A DNA stretch of 64,000 nucleotides. It comes from Aliidiomarina soli. Its GTDB lineage: Bacteria > Pseudomonadota > Gammaproteobacteria > Enterobacterales > Alteromonadaceae. Of the stretch, positions 28,200-36,513 are shown one piece after another. Within the stretch, counting starts at the first letter, position 1; each line of letters opens with the position of its first letter. A program made the position numbers and the translations under genes. Below the pieces are notes generated by a model. That model searched no databases and was not told where the DNA came from. It worked only from the letters and a program-made list of their open reading frames with translations. The stretch covers positions 372,001 to 436,000 of the forward strand of contig NZ_PIPO01000003.1 of assembly GCF_003986975.1 (NCBI RefSeq), in the 5' to 3' direction.

Positions 28200-29002
28200 T
28201 CGGTTTAATCCTGCTGCTTTGTCTCGCGATGACGGCTCAGGCTGCATCTTCAGGCGATATAATGTTTGGCGGTGAACTGCAACAATACCTGGCGAGCGCA
28301 TTGACGCTTGGTGCGTTAATTGGAGTTTGCCTGCTTTATCTGCGTGGTGCCAAACGAACGCCGGTAAAGCGATGGCAGTTCTGGCTCTTCCAGGCGACCC
28401 TGATAGTCACGATTTTTACCATATTGGGGCCACTGGACGATTGGGCAGCACGCAGTTCGGCGCTGCATATGACCCAGCACATGATGCTGATGGTGGTTAT
28501 TGCACCGATGTTTGCGCTTAGCAAGCCGCTGGCGCAGTTCTATGTGGCTTTTGCTAAATGGGGCAAGCCGCTGTGGGACGGGTTATTCAAAGTCACCCGA
28601 TACCCGATGGTCTGCGCCTATTTACATGGGTTCGTGATCTGGTTCTGGCATATCCCTGTGTTCTATATGCTGGCGCTGGACAACCCGTGGATTCACGGAC
28701 TGGAACACCTTTGCTTTTTAGTCACCGCGGTCTGGTTTTGGTGGGCGTGCCTCTACGCATCACCGCGAAAAACGCCTTTTGCCTTGTTAGCCTTGCTGCT
28801 GACACTCATGCACACTGGCTTTTTGGGGGCACTGTTGACCTTTGCCGGTAGCCCTTTATATGGCGAAGCCCGACACCTTCAGGATCAACAACTGGCAGGG
28901 TTGCTAATGTGGGTATTAGGAGGCATCCCCTACATTGCTGCGTCGCTTTGGGCTGGAAATCGCTGGTACAAGCATTTACAACGCCGGATAGCGAATGCCT
29001 GA
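28190..29002 (+). CDS. CtaG-family cytochrome oxidase assembly membrane protein
   Basis: A 270-residue protein of the caa3_CtaG family (the Bacillus-type CtaG, not the Cox11 type), needed for building caa3-like oxidases. It has a likely signal peptide (cleavage near AQAASS), then seven membrane helices with conserved His-rich segments: LHMTQHMMLM (about 91-100), FWHIPVF, and HGLEHLCF. These are candidate copper sites. Last gene of the oxidase cluster. Confidence 0.88.
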   Translation: MRVIGLILLLCLAMTAQAASSGDIMFGGELQQYLASALTLGALIGVCLLYLRGAKRTPVKRWQFWLFQATLIVTIFTILGPLDDWAARSSALHMTQHMMLMVVIAPMFALSKPLAQFYVAFAKWGKPLWDGLFKVTRYPMVCAYLHGFVIWFWHIPVFYMLALDNPWIHGLEHLCFLVTAVWFWWACLYASPRKTPFALLALLLTLMHTGFLGALLTFAGSPLYGEARHLQDQQLAGLLMWVLGGIPYIAASLWAGNRWYKHLQRRIANA

Positions 29003-29155
29003 AGCAAAAAGGACAACTATTGACGTAGCACAAAGTTTCGCTGCACTCGCCAGCGGCTGCGTGCTCAAGCTTGATCTTCCACAATATTTTCTTGCTGCAT
29101 AGGTTCAGACTAGCTCCAGTACCTTGTTACTTAGTTGTCCTTATGGAGAGAGAAT

Positions 29156-29854
29156 ATGAAAGCTTCTGTGTTAGCAGTATCCGCCATTGTCGCAATGAGT
29201 TCCTTTGCCGCCGAGGCTCAATGGGGTTTGAATGTAGGGCCTGTGTATGTAGGGCCGCAGGAATCCAGTTCCAACCTCAATGTGATTGAAGAGGTGGCGG
29301 GGCTGACGCCTGGTTCAACAGAGCTGGCGGTCAATGGTAATACTCAGTTAGGCATCACCCTGGACTACAAATTCAACCCTAACTGGGCCGTTCAGCTGAT
29401 CGCCGCCACCCCATTTAGTCATGATATCGAGGTCAGCGGTTCAGCCATCGATGGCTTGCATGTCGGTAAAACCAAGCATTTGCCACCAACGCTGCTGGCT
29501 CAGTACCACGTGACCCGTTTTTCTGACCGTTGGCAGCCCTTTATCGGGATAGGTCTTAACTACACCACCTTCTTTGATGAACAGGTAGATGGGCAGTTAA
29601 GCGGTGCTCTGGACAGTTTAGGGGTGACCCAGGGTACTGATGAGGTCTCTTTGACGTTATCAGATTCCTGGGGGCTGGCGCTGCAGGCTGGGGTTAATGT
29701 TCAGTTGACAGAAAACCTTGGCATCCACGCGATGGTCAGTCAAATGAATATAGCGACCACGGGTCGGGTGCGGGTGAACGGCACCACGGTTCAACGCGTC
29801 GCGGTGGATATTGATCCGCTGGTCACCATGGTTGGGGTTCGCTGGCTGTTTTAA
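29156..29854 (+). CDS. ompW: OmpW-family outer-membrane protein
   Basis: An eight-stranded beta-barrel porin-like protein of 232 residues with a signal peptide cleaved after AEA (about residue 19). OmpW features include the N-terminal GLNVGPVYV, the segment WAVQLIAATPFSHDI, KTKHLPPTLLAQYH and the terminal aromatic Phe. The start at MKASVLAV has a GGAGAGAG ribosome site; a Met seven codons upstream is not needed. Monocistronic. The exact substrate of OmpW proteins is unsettled; small hydrophobic molecules are proposed. Confidence 0.92.
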   Translation: MKASVLAVSAIVAMSSFAAEAQWGLNVGPVYVGPQESSSNLNVIEEVAGLTPGSTELAVNGNTQLGITLDYKFNPNWAVQLIAATPFSHDIEVSGSAIDGLHVGKTKHLPPTLLAQYHVTRFSDRWQPFIGIGLNYTTFFDEQVDGQLSGALDSLGVTQGTDEVSLTLSDSWGLALQAGVNVQLTENLGIHAMVSQMNIATTGRVRVNGTTVQRVAVDIDPLVTMVGVRWLF

Positions 29855-29959
29855 TTGGCTGTAAAGAAACTTGCGAAGCAGGGCGATTACGCTATAGCTA
29901 AGAATGAGCTGATTGCCCTTAATCTGCGTCGTTAAGCCCTGCTACTAAGGAGGTTTCTG

Positions 29960-30259
29960 ATGCCAAAGGCCTGGAGTGATAAAGACGAACGCCAGTACCA
30001 GCATGTTAAAAGCAGTGAACGTAAACGCGGGAAAAGTAACGCCGATGCTGAAGAAATTGCAGCGCGGACGGTAAACCAGCAGCGCCAACAGGAAGGGCGC
30101 AGCGAGAGCAAGCAAACTAAAGGCACTGGCAACCCGAATACGCCACTTGAAGAGCGAACTAAGCAGCAGCTGTATAACCGTGCGGCGGAGCTATCGATTA
30201 AAGGGCGAAGTTCAATGAACAAAGATAAACTTATCGCAGCGATTCGACAGCGCCAGTGA
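29960..30259 (+). CDS. Small basic protein with Rho-N/SAP-like C-terminus
   Basis: A 99-residue, very basic and hydrophilic protein after a strong AAGGAGG ribosome site. The N-terminal two thirds are low-complexity (Lys, Arg, Gln, Glu) starting MPKAWSDKDERQYQH. The C-terminal 35 residues, with LYNRAAELSIKGRSSMNKDKL, fit a Rho-N or SAP-like helix-hairpin, which binds nucleic acid. Similar proteins are common in proteobacteria and have no assigned role. The terminator just before murI ends it. Confidence 0.78.
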   Translation: MPKAWSDKDERQYQHVKSSERKRGKSNADAEEIAARTVNQQRQQEGRSESKQTKGTGNPNTPLEERTKQQLYNRAAELSIKGRSSMNKDKLIAAIRQRQ

Positions 30260-30276
30260 TCATGCGGCAAAGTATG

Positions 30277-30282
30277 TATAAT
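30277..30282 (+). promoter_or_regulatory. Perfect -10 element before murI
   Basis: TATAAT is complete. No good -35 is found at 16-18 bases upstream (CAGTGA at 17). If used, transcription would begin within the following hairpin at about 30288-30290, leaving a leader of only about 20 bases. Confidence 0.4.
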
Positions 30283-30309
30283 ACCCCGGTCTGAGTACTG
30301 GGGTTTTTT
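30283..30309 (+). terminator. Intrinsic terminator abutting the murI start codon
   Basis: Arms ACCCCGGT and ACTGGGGT (one G-T pair, six-base loop) followed by six T, the last directly before the murI ATG. It ends the small basic-protein transcript. The only purine run near the murI start (GGGG) is inside the stem, so the hairpin could also hide the murI ribosome site. Confidence 0.7.
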
Positions 30310-31086
30310 ATGCGGATTGCGTTCTTTGATTCAGGAATTGGCGGTTTGACTGTGCTTGCCGAAGCGCAGCGACAACAACCGGCGCACGAGTATCTGTATT
30401 ATGCAGATTCTGAGCATGCGCCGTATGGGGCTAAACCTGCGGCAGAGGTTCGTGACCGTGTCCTGCAGGCAGCTGACTTTCTTGCCGGGCAGCAGCTTGA
30501 TGCGCTGGTGATTGCCTGCAATACCGCCACCTCGGTTTGCATTAAAGAGTTGCGTTTGCGCTTTTCTTTTCCGGTGATTGGCATGGAGCCGGCGGTTAAA
30601 CCAGCGTTGCAGCGGGCGAGTAAGAAACGGGTGATGGTGATGGCCACCTCGTTAACGCTGCAGGAAAGTAAATTAAGTCAATTATTGCAACGCTTAGATG
30701 GCAGTGAACAAACAGACAAGCTGGCGATGGATATGCTGGTTACTTTCGCTGAACAGCAGACATTTGATTCACCCGAGGTTACCCGGTATTTGCAGCATCA
30801 GTTGAGCCACTACCGCTTAGCGGACTATTCAGCAGTGGTTCTTGGCTGTACCCATTTTATTTATTTTCGTAATGCGTTGCAGACGATGGTAGGGGACAGC
30901 GTAACCCTGATTGATGGCAATCAGGGCACCGTTAAACAGTTATTCGCGCTGTTGCAGCAGACTAACGATGAGCACTCGCAGCACAGCAAGCTGAGAGGAG
31001 AGGGAGCGGCGCCACTGCGTGTATTCCGTTCAGGAATTGAGCAGCCGTTGGCGCCTTACCTCGAATTACTTCGCCGCTGTAGGTGA
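30310..31086 (+). CDS. murI: Glutamate racemase MurI
   Basis: Makes D-glutamate for peptidoglycan. It has 258 residues with both catalytic halves: DSGIGG (D7, S8) and ACNTATS (C70) on one side, LGCTHF (C180, H182) on the other. No normal ribosome site is seen; a terminator-like hairpin abuts the start codon. The 3' end overlaps the convergent rhlE gene by 21 bases. Confidence 0.95.
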   Translation: MRIAFFDSGIGGLTVLAEAQRQQPAHEYLYYADSEHAPYGAKPAAEVRDRVLQAADFLAGQQLDALVIACNTATSVCIKELRLRFSFPVIGMEPAVKPALQRASKKRVMVMATSLTLQESKLSQLLQRLDGSEQTDKLAMDMLVTFAEQQTFDSPEVTRYLQHQLSHYRLADYSAVVLGCTHFIYFRNALQTMVGDSVTLIDGNQGTVKQLFALLQQTNDEHSQHSKLRGEGAAPLRVFRSGIEQPLAPYLELLRRCR

Positions 31087-32307
31087 CTTTCTGCCAGCAG
31101 GGCGACGTGAGCGATTTCCCTGATTTGGCTTTGGCTCTGGTTTCTTACCCGGGCCAGCTAATGAAACCGCGGTAAATTCAGTTTTGTACGGGGTCATATC
31201 AGCCAGTTCAAGCGTCTGGTCACTGAATTTCTCAATCGCCCGTAACTGGCGGATTTCATCTTCCATCACCAACGACAGAGCATGCCCGGTTGCGCCGGCG
31301 CGACCCGTACGACCAATCCGGTGAACATAGTCTTCTGCAATTTGCGGTAGCTCGTAATTAATGACGTAAGGTAGTTGGTCAATATCAAGGCCGCGAGCGG
31401 CAATATCGGTTGCGACCAGGACCTGAACACCGCCAGCTTTAAAGTCGGCCAGTGCTTTGGTACGCGCACCCTGGCTCTTATTGCCGTGAATGGCAGCGGC
31501 CAGAATACCGTCGTTTTCAAGTTGACGGGTAAGCCGGTTGGCACCGTGTTTGGTACGGGTAAAGACCAGTACCTGAGGCAGATTCAGTTCACGCAGCAGG
31601 GTAATAAGCAGTTTGCTTTTCTGGCTTTTGGTGACTGGGTAAACACGTTGTTCGATACGCTCTACGGTTGTATTAGGTGGTGTGACTGAGACCTCAACCG
31701 GATCATTGACTAAGCCTTTGCCAAGGGCCCGGATGGACTCTGAAAAGGTAGCCGAGAACAACAGGTTCTGACGTTTTTTCGGCAGCAGCTTAAAAATGCG
31801 TTTAATGTCATTAATGAAGCCCATGTCCAGCATGCGATCCGCTTCATCCAGCACCAGCATCTCCAGTTGCTCAAACTTAACCGCGTTTTGCTGATGAAGA
31901 TCCAGCAAGCGGCCAGGCGTGGCGACCAGGATATCGACCCCTTTGCGTAAAGCGATCATTTGTGGATTAATTTTGACCCCACCAAATACCACCGTGGAGC
32001 GAATTCCCAGGTTTTGGCTGTACAGACGAACGCTTTCACCAACCTGAGCAGCCAGCTCGCGCGTCGGGGTAAGAATAAGTACCCGCGTATGATTGCTTTT
32101 AGCTGACTTGCCATCTTTTAGTTTCTGCAGGATGGGAAGGGTGAACCCCGCCGTCTTGCCTGTTCCGGTTTGTGCTGCCGCCATGACATCGCGCCCTGCC
32201 AGAATAGGGGGAATAGCTTGTTGCTGAATTGGCGTGGGCTGAGTGTAACCCTGGGCGTCGAGCGCTTGCAGAATTTCCGGGCAAAGGCCGAGGTTTTTAA
32301 AAGTCAT
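31066..32307 (-). CDS. rhlE: DEAD-box RNA helicase, RhlE group
   Basis: An ATP-dependent RNA helicase of 413 residues. Motifs in order: Q motif with [18 protein letters not shown] (45-52), [20 protein letters not shown], then in the second domain [14 protein letters not shown] and [11 protein letters not shown] basic C-terminal tail ([18 protein letters not shown]) is typical of RhlE. The start at MTFKNLGL has an AAGGA ribosome site; an in-frame Met 23 codons upstream has a Cys-rich extension not seen in the family. Confidence 0.92.
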   Translation of the reverse strand: MTFKNLGLCPEILQALDAQGYTQPTPIQQQAIPPILAGRDVMAAAQTGTGKTAGFTLPILQKLKDGKSAKSNHTRVLILTPTRELAAQVGESVRLYSQNLGIRSTVVFGGVKINPQMIALRKGVDILVATPGRLLDLHQQNAVKFEQLEMLVLDEADRMLDMGFINDIKRIFKLLPKKRQNLLFSATFSESIRALGKGLVNDPVEVSVTPPNTTVERIEQRVYPVTKSQKSKLLITLLRELNLPQVLVFTRTKHGANRLTRQLENDGILAAAIHGNKSQGARTKALADFKAGGVQVLVATDIAARGLDIDQLPYVINYELPQIAEDYVHRIGRTGRAGATGHALSLVMEDEIRQLRAIEKFSDQTLELADMTPYKTEFTAVSLAGPGKKPEPKPNQGNRSRRPAGRKSPTAAK

Positions 32308-32448
32308 AGTGTCCTTGGTGTCGGTGGGGTGTTGCGCCGCGAAGCATACAGTAGGCACGCACAGCGCGCAAGTCACAGGCAGATAAGCGCGGAGGGTCTA
32401 TACTCGTGGCAGAGTCATTCACATACCCAGATCAGGCAGGAGACTGTT

Positions 32449-32847
32449 ATGGACAATCTTGCTAGGGTCAAGGCGGTGTATCAGGCGTTTACCCGAGGCG
32501 CCTTGACTGAGGTCGTTGAACAATTGCACCATTCGGTGCACTGGTATGAAGCGGAAAGTTCGCCATACGCGGACGGAAACCCTTATGTGGGGCCGGACGA
32601 AGTCGCTGGGGGAGTATTTCAGCGCTTGCAGAAAGATTATCCTGATTTGCAGATTTTAGCGGAACGATATTATGAGATGGACAATAAAGTAGTGGTTGAG
32701 GGCCGATACAAGGGGCTTCATCATGTCACTAAAAAGCCTCTGGATGCGCAGTTTGTTCACGTTTGGCAATTGAAAGATGGCCGCGTCAGCCAGTTTCGCC
32801 AGTTTACCGATACCCTTAAGTGGCGTCTTAACGCCTTTAGTCTGTAA
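32449..32847 (+). CDS. SnoaL-like NTF2-fold protein
   Basis: A 132-residue single-domain protein of the SnoaL-like/NTF2 superfamily, with the start helix LARVKAVYQAF and the end FVHVWQLKDGRVSQFRQFTDT. Such proteins are small isomerases, hydrolases or of unknown role; no catalytic residues can be assigned safely. An AGGAG ribosome site precedes the ATG. It joins the next gene by TAATG overlap. Confidence 0.8.
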   Translation: MDNLARVKAVYQAFTRGALTEVVEQLHHSVHWYEAESSPYADGNPYVGPDEVAGGVFQRLQKDYPDLQILAERYYEMDNKVVVEGRYKGLHHVTKKPLDAQFVHVWQLKDGRVSQFRQFTDTLKWRLNAFSL

Positions 32848-33440
32848 TGGATTCACTTGACGAATTACTGCACGCGATTCGGCGTTGTGAACTATGCCGG
32901 GCTCATCTGCCTTTGGGTCCACGGCCGGTGATTCAGGCAACGCGGGAGGCGCCAATATTACTGGTTGGGCAGGCACCCGGGCGCAAAGTCCACGCCTCTG
33001 GTAAACCTTTTGATGACGCCAGTGGTGAGCGCCTGCGCAGTTGGCTGGGAGTGGATCGCGAGCAGTTTTACAATGCCCGACTCTTTTCTATAGCGCCGAT
33101 GGGGTTTTGTTACCCGGGCACGGGCAGTCAGGGAGATCTGCCACCGCGACCAGAATGTGCAGCGACCTGGCGACAACCTCTGATGGCAGAGCTGACCAAC
33201 AGAAAGATGACGCTGCTAATTGGTCAGTACGCTATCAACTGGCATCTGCCCGGCAGCTATAAAACGGTAACGGCGGCGGTTGCGGATTATCAGCGATTGT
33301 GGCCCGAGGTACTGGCTTTGCCACACCCGAGCCCGCGGAATAATCGATGGTTGAAACGAAACCCTTGGTTTGAGTCAGAGATTGTGCCGCAGTTGAGAGC
33401 ACGGGTGAAACACTTACTGGCTAGCACTAGCGGCGTGTGA
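32847..33440 (+). CDS. Uracil-DNA glycosylase superfamily protein with Fe-S cysteines
   Basis: A 197-residue protein of the COG1573-type uracil-DNA glycosylase family. The first motif is VGQAPGRKVHASGKPF (about 40-55) and the last is HPSPRN. Four Cys (C14, C17, C88, C104) have the spacing of the [4Fe-4S] ligands in family 4 enzymes (14, 17, 85, 101 in Thermotoga). It would remove uracil from DNA or act on a related base. Its start overlaps the stop of the SnoaL-like gene by one base. Confidence 0.85.
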   Translation: MDSLDELLHAIRRCELCRAHLPLGPRPVIQATREAPILLVGQAPGRKVHASGKPFDDASGERLRSWLGVDREQFYNARLFSIAPMGFCYPGTGSQGDLPPRPECAATWRQPLMAELTNRKMTLLIGQYAINWHLPGSYKTVTAAVADYQRLWPEVLALPHPSPRNNRWLKRNPWFESEIVPQLRARVKHLLASTSGV

Positions 33441-33545
33441 ACCTGTGTTAATGCTCGGTAAAAGTTGCCCCAACTACTTGTTTGCAACGAACCAGACTGC
33501 TAATTTAAGCCGCTTACAATAGTTTTTTCAGGAAGGAAAACGGTA

Positions 33546-34016
33546 ATGAAATCAGTAAAAAAGGCCTTTTTACCGATGATTCTGCTGCTCAGTCTGAGTG
33601 CTAGCAGTGCTGTGCTTGCTCAGCCAGTAGAGTCCACAGATTTTGAATTTACACCTCCGAGTTTCCCACGTGAAGTGGGCGGGCAGGTTTTTCAGTATTT
33701 TTTACCCGCTGCGGATGGCTTTGCAGCGAATGTGAATCTGCAAATCCAGCCCTATGAAGGCAGCCTGGAAGACTACGAAGCACTGAGTGTGCAGCAGTTT
33801 GAGCAACTTGATTTTGAAATGCTTGATCTGGCTCGTGGTGATAATGAGCTGATATTTGAATATACCGGCAGTATGCAAGGGACTGAGTTCCACTGGTTTT
33901 CGCGGGTGTTGAAGGAAGGTAACTACTTTTATGTAGTCACTGCTACTGCGCTGGCGGAGCGTTGGGATACTGAGCGCGAGGCCCTGGTGGAGTCAGTTGA
34001 CTCGTTTCGTTTGTAA
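33546..34016 (+). CDS. Secreted protein of unknown function
   Basis: A 156-residue protein with a signal peptide (KKAFLPMILLLSLSASSAVLAQ, cut near residue 26) and an AAGGAA ribosome site. The mature part is acidic and beta-rich, with an end (TATALAERWDTEREALVESVDSF) that resembles the PsbP/DcrB-like fold. I cannot assign a function. It is followed by a strong terminator. Confidence 0.7.
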   Translation: MKSVKKAFLPMILLLSLSASSAVLAQPVESTDFEFTPPSFPREVGGQVFQYFLPAADGFAANVNLQIQPYEGSLEDYEALSVQQFEQLDFEMLDLARGDNELIFEYTGSMQGTEFHWFSRVLKEGNYFYVVTATALAERWDTEREALVESVDSFRL

Positions 34017-34087
34017 CTGAGGCGACGCATTTAGCACTGTGGTTAATGCTGTCTGGTAAGCCAGATTATAGCCGATAAAATTGAAAC

Positions 34088-34118
34088 AAAAAAAGCCGAC
34101 ATCATGTCGGCTTTTTTT
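34088..34118. terminator. Bidirectional intrinsic terminator before gltA
   Basis: Perfect 14-pair stem AAAAAAAGCCGACA / TGTCGGCTTTTTTT with a three-base loop. It serves the secreted-protein gene on the plus strand and gltA on the minus strand. Confidence 0.92.
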
Positions 34119-34149
34119 ATTGGCGAAGCTTCGCCCGCTTAATTCGCGT

Positions 34150-35430
34150 TTAACGCTTCAGCGGTTTAAATTCGCGCTTGGTTTCGCCTGTGTACAACTG
34201 ACGAGGACGACCGATTTTCTGACCTTTCTCACCGAGCATCTCGTGCCAGTGTGAAATCCAGCCAACCGTGCGTGACAGAGCGAAAATAACGGTGAACATG
34301 CTGGTTGGGATACCAATTGCTTTAAGGATGATACCGGAGTAGAAATCTACGTTCGGGTAAAGTTTCTTCTCTACGAAGTACTCATCTTCAAGGGCAATTC
34401 GCTCAAGTTCCATCGCAACGTCTAATAATGGATCTTCAACTTTCAGCTCTTTCAGAACCTCATGACAGCTATCGCGCATTACCGTGGCACGCGGGTCAAA
34501 GTTTTTATAAACACGGTGACCAAAGCCCATCAGACGGAACGGGTCATTTTTATCTTTTGCGCGCTCAATGAATTCTGGAATACGGTCAACTGAACCGATT
34601 TCAGCCAGCATTTTCAGACAGGCTTCGTTAGCACCACCATGGGCTGGACCCCACAACGAGGCAACACCAGCTGCAATACAAGCGTACGGGTTGGCGCCTG
34701 AAGAACCTGCTAAACGAACGGTCGAGGTTGACGCGTTCTGTTCGTGATCAGCATGCAGAGTGAAAATACGGTCCATGGCTTTGGAGATAACCGGGCTGAT
34801 TTCGTAGTCTTCAGCGGGTACCGAGAACATCATGTTAAGGAAGTTCTCTGAGTAGCTCAGCTCATTTTTAGGATATACGAACGGCTGACCGATGCTGTGC
34901 TTGTAGCACATTGCAGCGATAGTCGGCATTTTCGCAATCAGACGATAAGCGCTACGGATGCGCTGTTCAGAGTCTGAGATATCCAAATCATCATGGTAGA
35001 AAGAAGAGAGCGCCCCAACAATTGCGCAAAGCATCGCCATAGGATGAGAATCACGACGGAAGCCATTGAAAAAGTTATGAATTCCTTGATGCACCATGGT
35101 GTGGTGGGTGATCGTTTTCTCGAATTCTTTATACTCTTCTTTGGTCGGCGCTTCGCCATGAATGAGCATGTAGCAAACTTCAAGGTAATCTGCCTGAGTT
35201 GCTAGTTCATCAATAGGGTAGCCGCGGTGCAACAAGACACCTTTATCACCATCAATGTAGGTGATTTTAGATTCACATGAGCCAGTCGCTAAAAAGCCTG
35301 GGTCGAATGTGAAGTAGCCGTGTTTGCCAAGTGTACGTACGTCAACAACATCGTAGCCTGCAGTTGGGGACAGTACGGGTAGCTCAATGCTCTTACCGTC
35401 GATTTGCAGGGTGGCTTTACGGTCAGCCAT
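34150..35430 (-). CDS. gltA: Citrate synthase GltA
   Basis: Joins acetyl-CoA and oxaloacetate, the entry step of the TCA cycle. It has 426 residues of the hexameric, NADH-sensitive type II enzyme. The catalytic residues fall at the same numbers as in E. coli: H264 (GPAHGGAN), H305 (GFGHRVY) and D362 (NVDFYSG). The N-terminal domain typical of type II is present. It is divergent from sdhC, as in E. coli, with its own promoter and a GGAG ribosome site. Confidence 0.98.
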   Translation of the reverse strand: MADRKATLQIDGKSIELPVLSPTAGYDVVDVRTLGKHGYFTFDPGFLATGSCESKITYIDGDKGVLLHRGYPIDELATQADYLEVCYMLIHGEAPTKEEYKEFEKTITHHTMVHQGIHNFFNGFRRDSHPMAMLCAIVGALSSFYHDDLDISDSEQRIRSAYRLIAKMPTIAAMCYKHSIGQPFVYPKNELSYSENFLNMMFSVPAEDYEISPVISKAMDRIFTLHADHEQNASTSTVRLAGSSGANPYACIAAGVASLWGPAHGGANEACLKMLAEIGSVDRIPEFIERAKDKNDPFRLMGFGHRVYKNFDPRATVMRDSCHEVLKELKVEDPLLDVAMELERIALEDEYFVEKKLYPNVDFYSGIILKAIGIPTSMFTVIFALSRTVGWISHWHEMLGEKGQKIGRPRQLYTGETKREFKPLKR

Positions 35431-35459
35431 AAGGAAATCTCCTCGCTTTTGTTAGGGTC

Positions 35460-35472
35460 CGAAATGATTTCG
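35460..35472. repeat. Perfect palindrome in the gltA leader
   Basis: CGAAAT-G-ATTTCG, 13 bases. It lies 19 bases downstream of the predicted gltA -10, about +12 to +24 of the transcript. It could be an operator for a dimeric repressor or a small RNA hairpin. Confidence 0.5.
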
Positions 35473-35490
35473 AATCAAAAAAGTGCGCTA

Positions 35491-35520
35491 GTTTTACTCG
35501 ATCCGGGGGGCATTTGTCAA
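35491..35520 (-). promoter_or_regulatory. gltA promoter
   Basis: On the minus strand, consensus -35 TTGACA (35515-35520) and -10 TAAAAC (35491-35496) with an 18-base spacer. The leader is about 55 bases. Confidence 0.7.
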
Positions 35521-35725
35521 TTTAGGGTAAACGCCCGTTTAGAATGTTTTCGCCAGTTTGGGCGTCGGATATGCCGTTTCCATCCTTATAATAACGGGTA
35601 TATACGTATGGTATGAATTTTTTGGATTGTAATGATCGACTTTAGTCGTAGATAGCAGCAAAAACCAGGAGCAGCCCCCCTAAAAACTGTACGCCGAGGA
35701 TTAAAAAACTGATGGGATAGGGGAA

Positions 35726-35754
35726 TTGTAATTGTAAGCGCTGCTGGATATACT
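35726..35754 (+). promoter_or_regulatory. sdhCDAB-sucAB promoter
   Basis: -35 TTGTAA (35726-35731) and -10 TATACT (35749-35754) with a 17-base spacer, about 40 bases before the sdhC GTG start. Confidence 0.68.
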
Positions 35755-35795
35755 TTGCGGACCTTCATTTATGTGCTTTTAATAAGGCAACAATC

Positions 35796-36170
35796 GTGAA
35801 AAAACAAAGACCTGTTAATTTAGAACTTAACACAATAAGTTTTCCGCCTTCAGCGATTGCATCGATCCTACACCGAGTCTCCGGCGTTATCATGCTGGTT
35901 ACCCTGGGTTTTCTGGTGTGGTTGTTGGCAATTTCGCTGTCCTCTCCTGAAGGATTCGAACAAGCTCGTGCGGTGTTGGCAAACCCGTTGCTGAAATTTG
36001 TGGTCTGGGGGATTCTGACCGCACTTGGCTACCACATTCTGTCTGGTCTGCGCCACATGGTGATGGACCTGGGTTACTGGGAAGAATTGGGCTCTGGCAA
36101 TCTGAGTGCTAAAGCCGCTATTGTTCTGGCCATTGTATTATCCGTGCTTGCTGGAGTTTGGTTATGGTAA
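35796..36170 (+). CDS. sdhC: Succinate dehydrogenase cytochrome b556 subunit SdhC
   Basis: Membrane anchor of complex II, 124 residues with three helices. Quinone-site residues S23 and R27 (in ASILHRVSG) and the haem ligand H80 (in GYHILSG) match S27, R31 and H84 of E. coli with a constant offset of four. The start is GTG, with AAGG nine bases before it. It overlaps sdhD by seven bases. Confidence 0.95.
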   Translation: MKKQRPVNLELNTISFPPSAIASILHRVSGVIMLVTLGFLVWLLAISLSSPEGFEQARAVLANPLLKFVVWGILTALGYHILSGLRHMVMDLGYWEELGSGNLSAKAAIVLAIVLSVLAGVWLW

Positions 36171-36511
36171 ATGTTGCATCTACTTTTGGTCGTAGCGGTA
36201 CGCACGACTATATCTTGTTGCGCGCGAGTGCGCTTATTCTGGCGACTTACGCGATATTCATGGTTTGCTTTTTAGTAGCAACCCCGAATTTAACATTCGA
36301 AGCCTGGACGGGTTTGTTCGGTAATCTTTGGATGAAAGTTTACACCTTACTGGCGTTAACCGCAGTACTGGTGCACGGCTGGATTGGCATCTGGCAAGTG
36401 CTGACTGACTATGTGAAGCATTCATTTGGTCGTGGTGTATTGCAGTTCATTGTGAGCCTGGCATTGATTGTCTACTGGCTGACCGGCTTATTCGTGTTGT
36501 GGGGTGTATAA
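36164..36511 (+). CDS. sdhD: Succinate dehydrogenase membrane anchor SdhD
   Basis: Second membrane anchor, 115 residues with three helices. H71 (haem), D82 and Y83 (quinone site) fall at exactly the E. coli positions. Of two Met codons at the start, the ATG at 36164 has the better ribosome site (GGAG at eight bases). Confidence 0.95.
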   Translation: MVNVASTFGRSGTHDYILLRASALILATYAIFMVCFLVATPNLTFEAWTGLFGNLWMKVYTLLALTAVLVHGWIGIWQVLTDYVKHSFGRGVLQFIVSLALIVYWLTGLFVLWGV

Positions 36512-36513
36512 AC

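Larger units (their letters stand above)
35431..35795. promoter_or_regulatory. gltA-sdhC divergent control region
   Basis: The 365 bases hold a minus-strand promoter for gltA, a plus-strand promoter for sdhC, and a palindrome CGAAATGATTTCG (35460-35472) in the gltA leader. A lone TATAAT at 35587-35592 has no matching -35. An AT-rich middle part (about 35585-35640) contains no gene I can support. Regulator sites such as for ArcA or Crp were not recognised with confidence. Confidence 0.7.

Noticed and set aside
35587-35592. TATAAT in the gltA-sdhC region
   Set aside because: No -35 at usual spacing; the promoter at 35726-35754 is better placed for sdhC.
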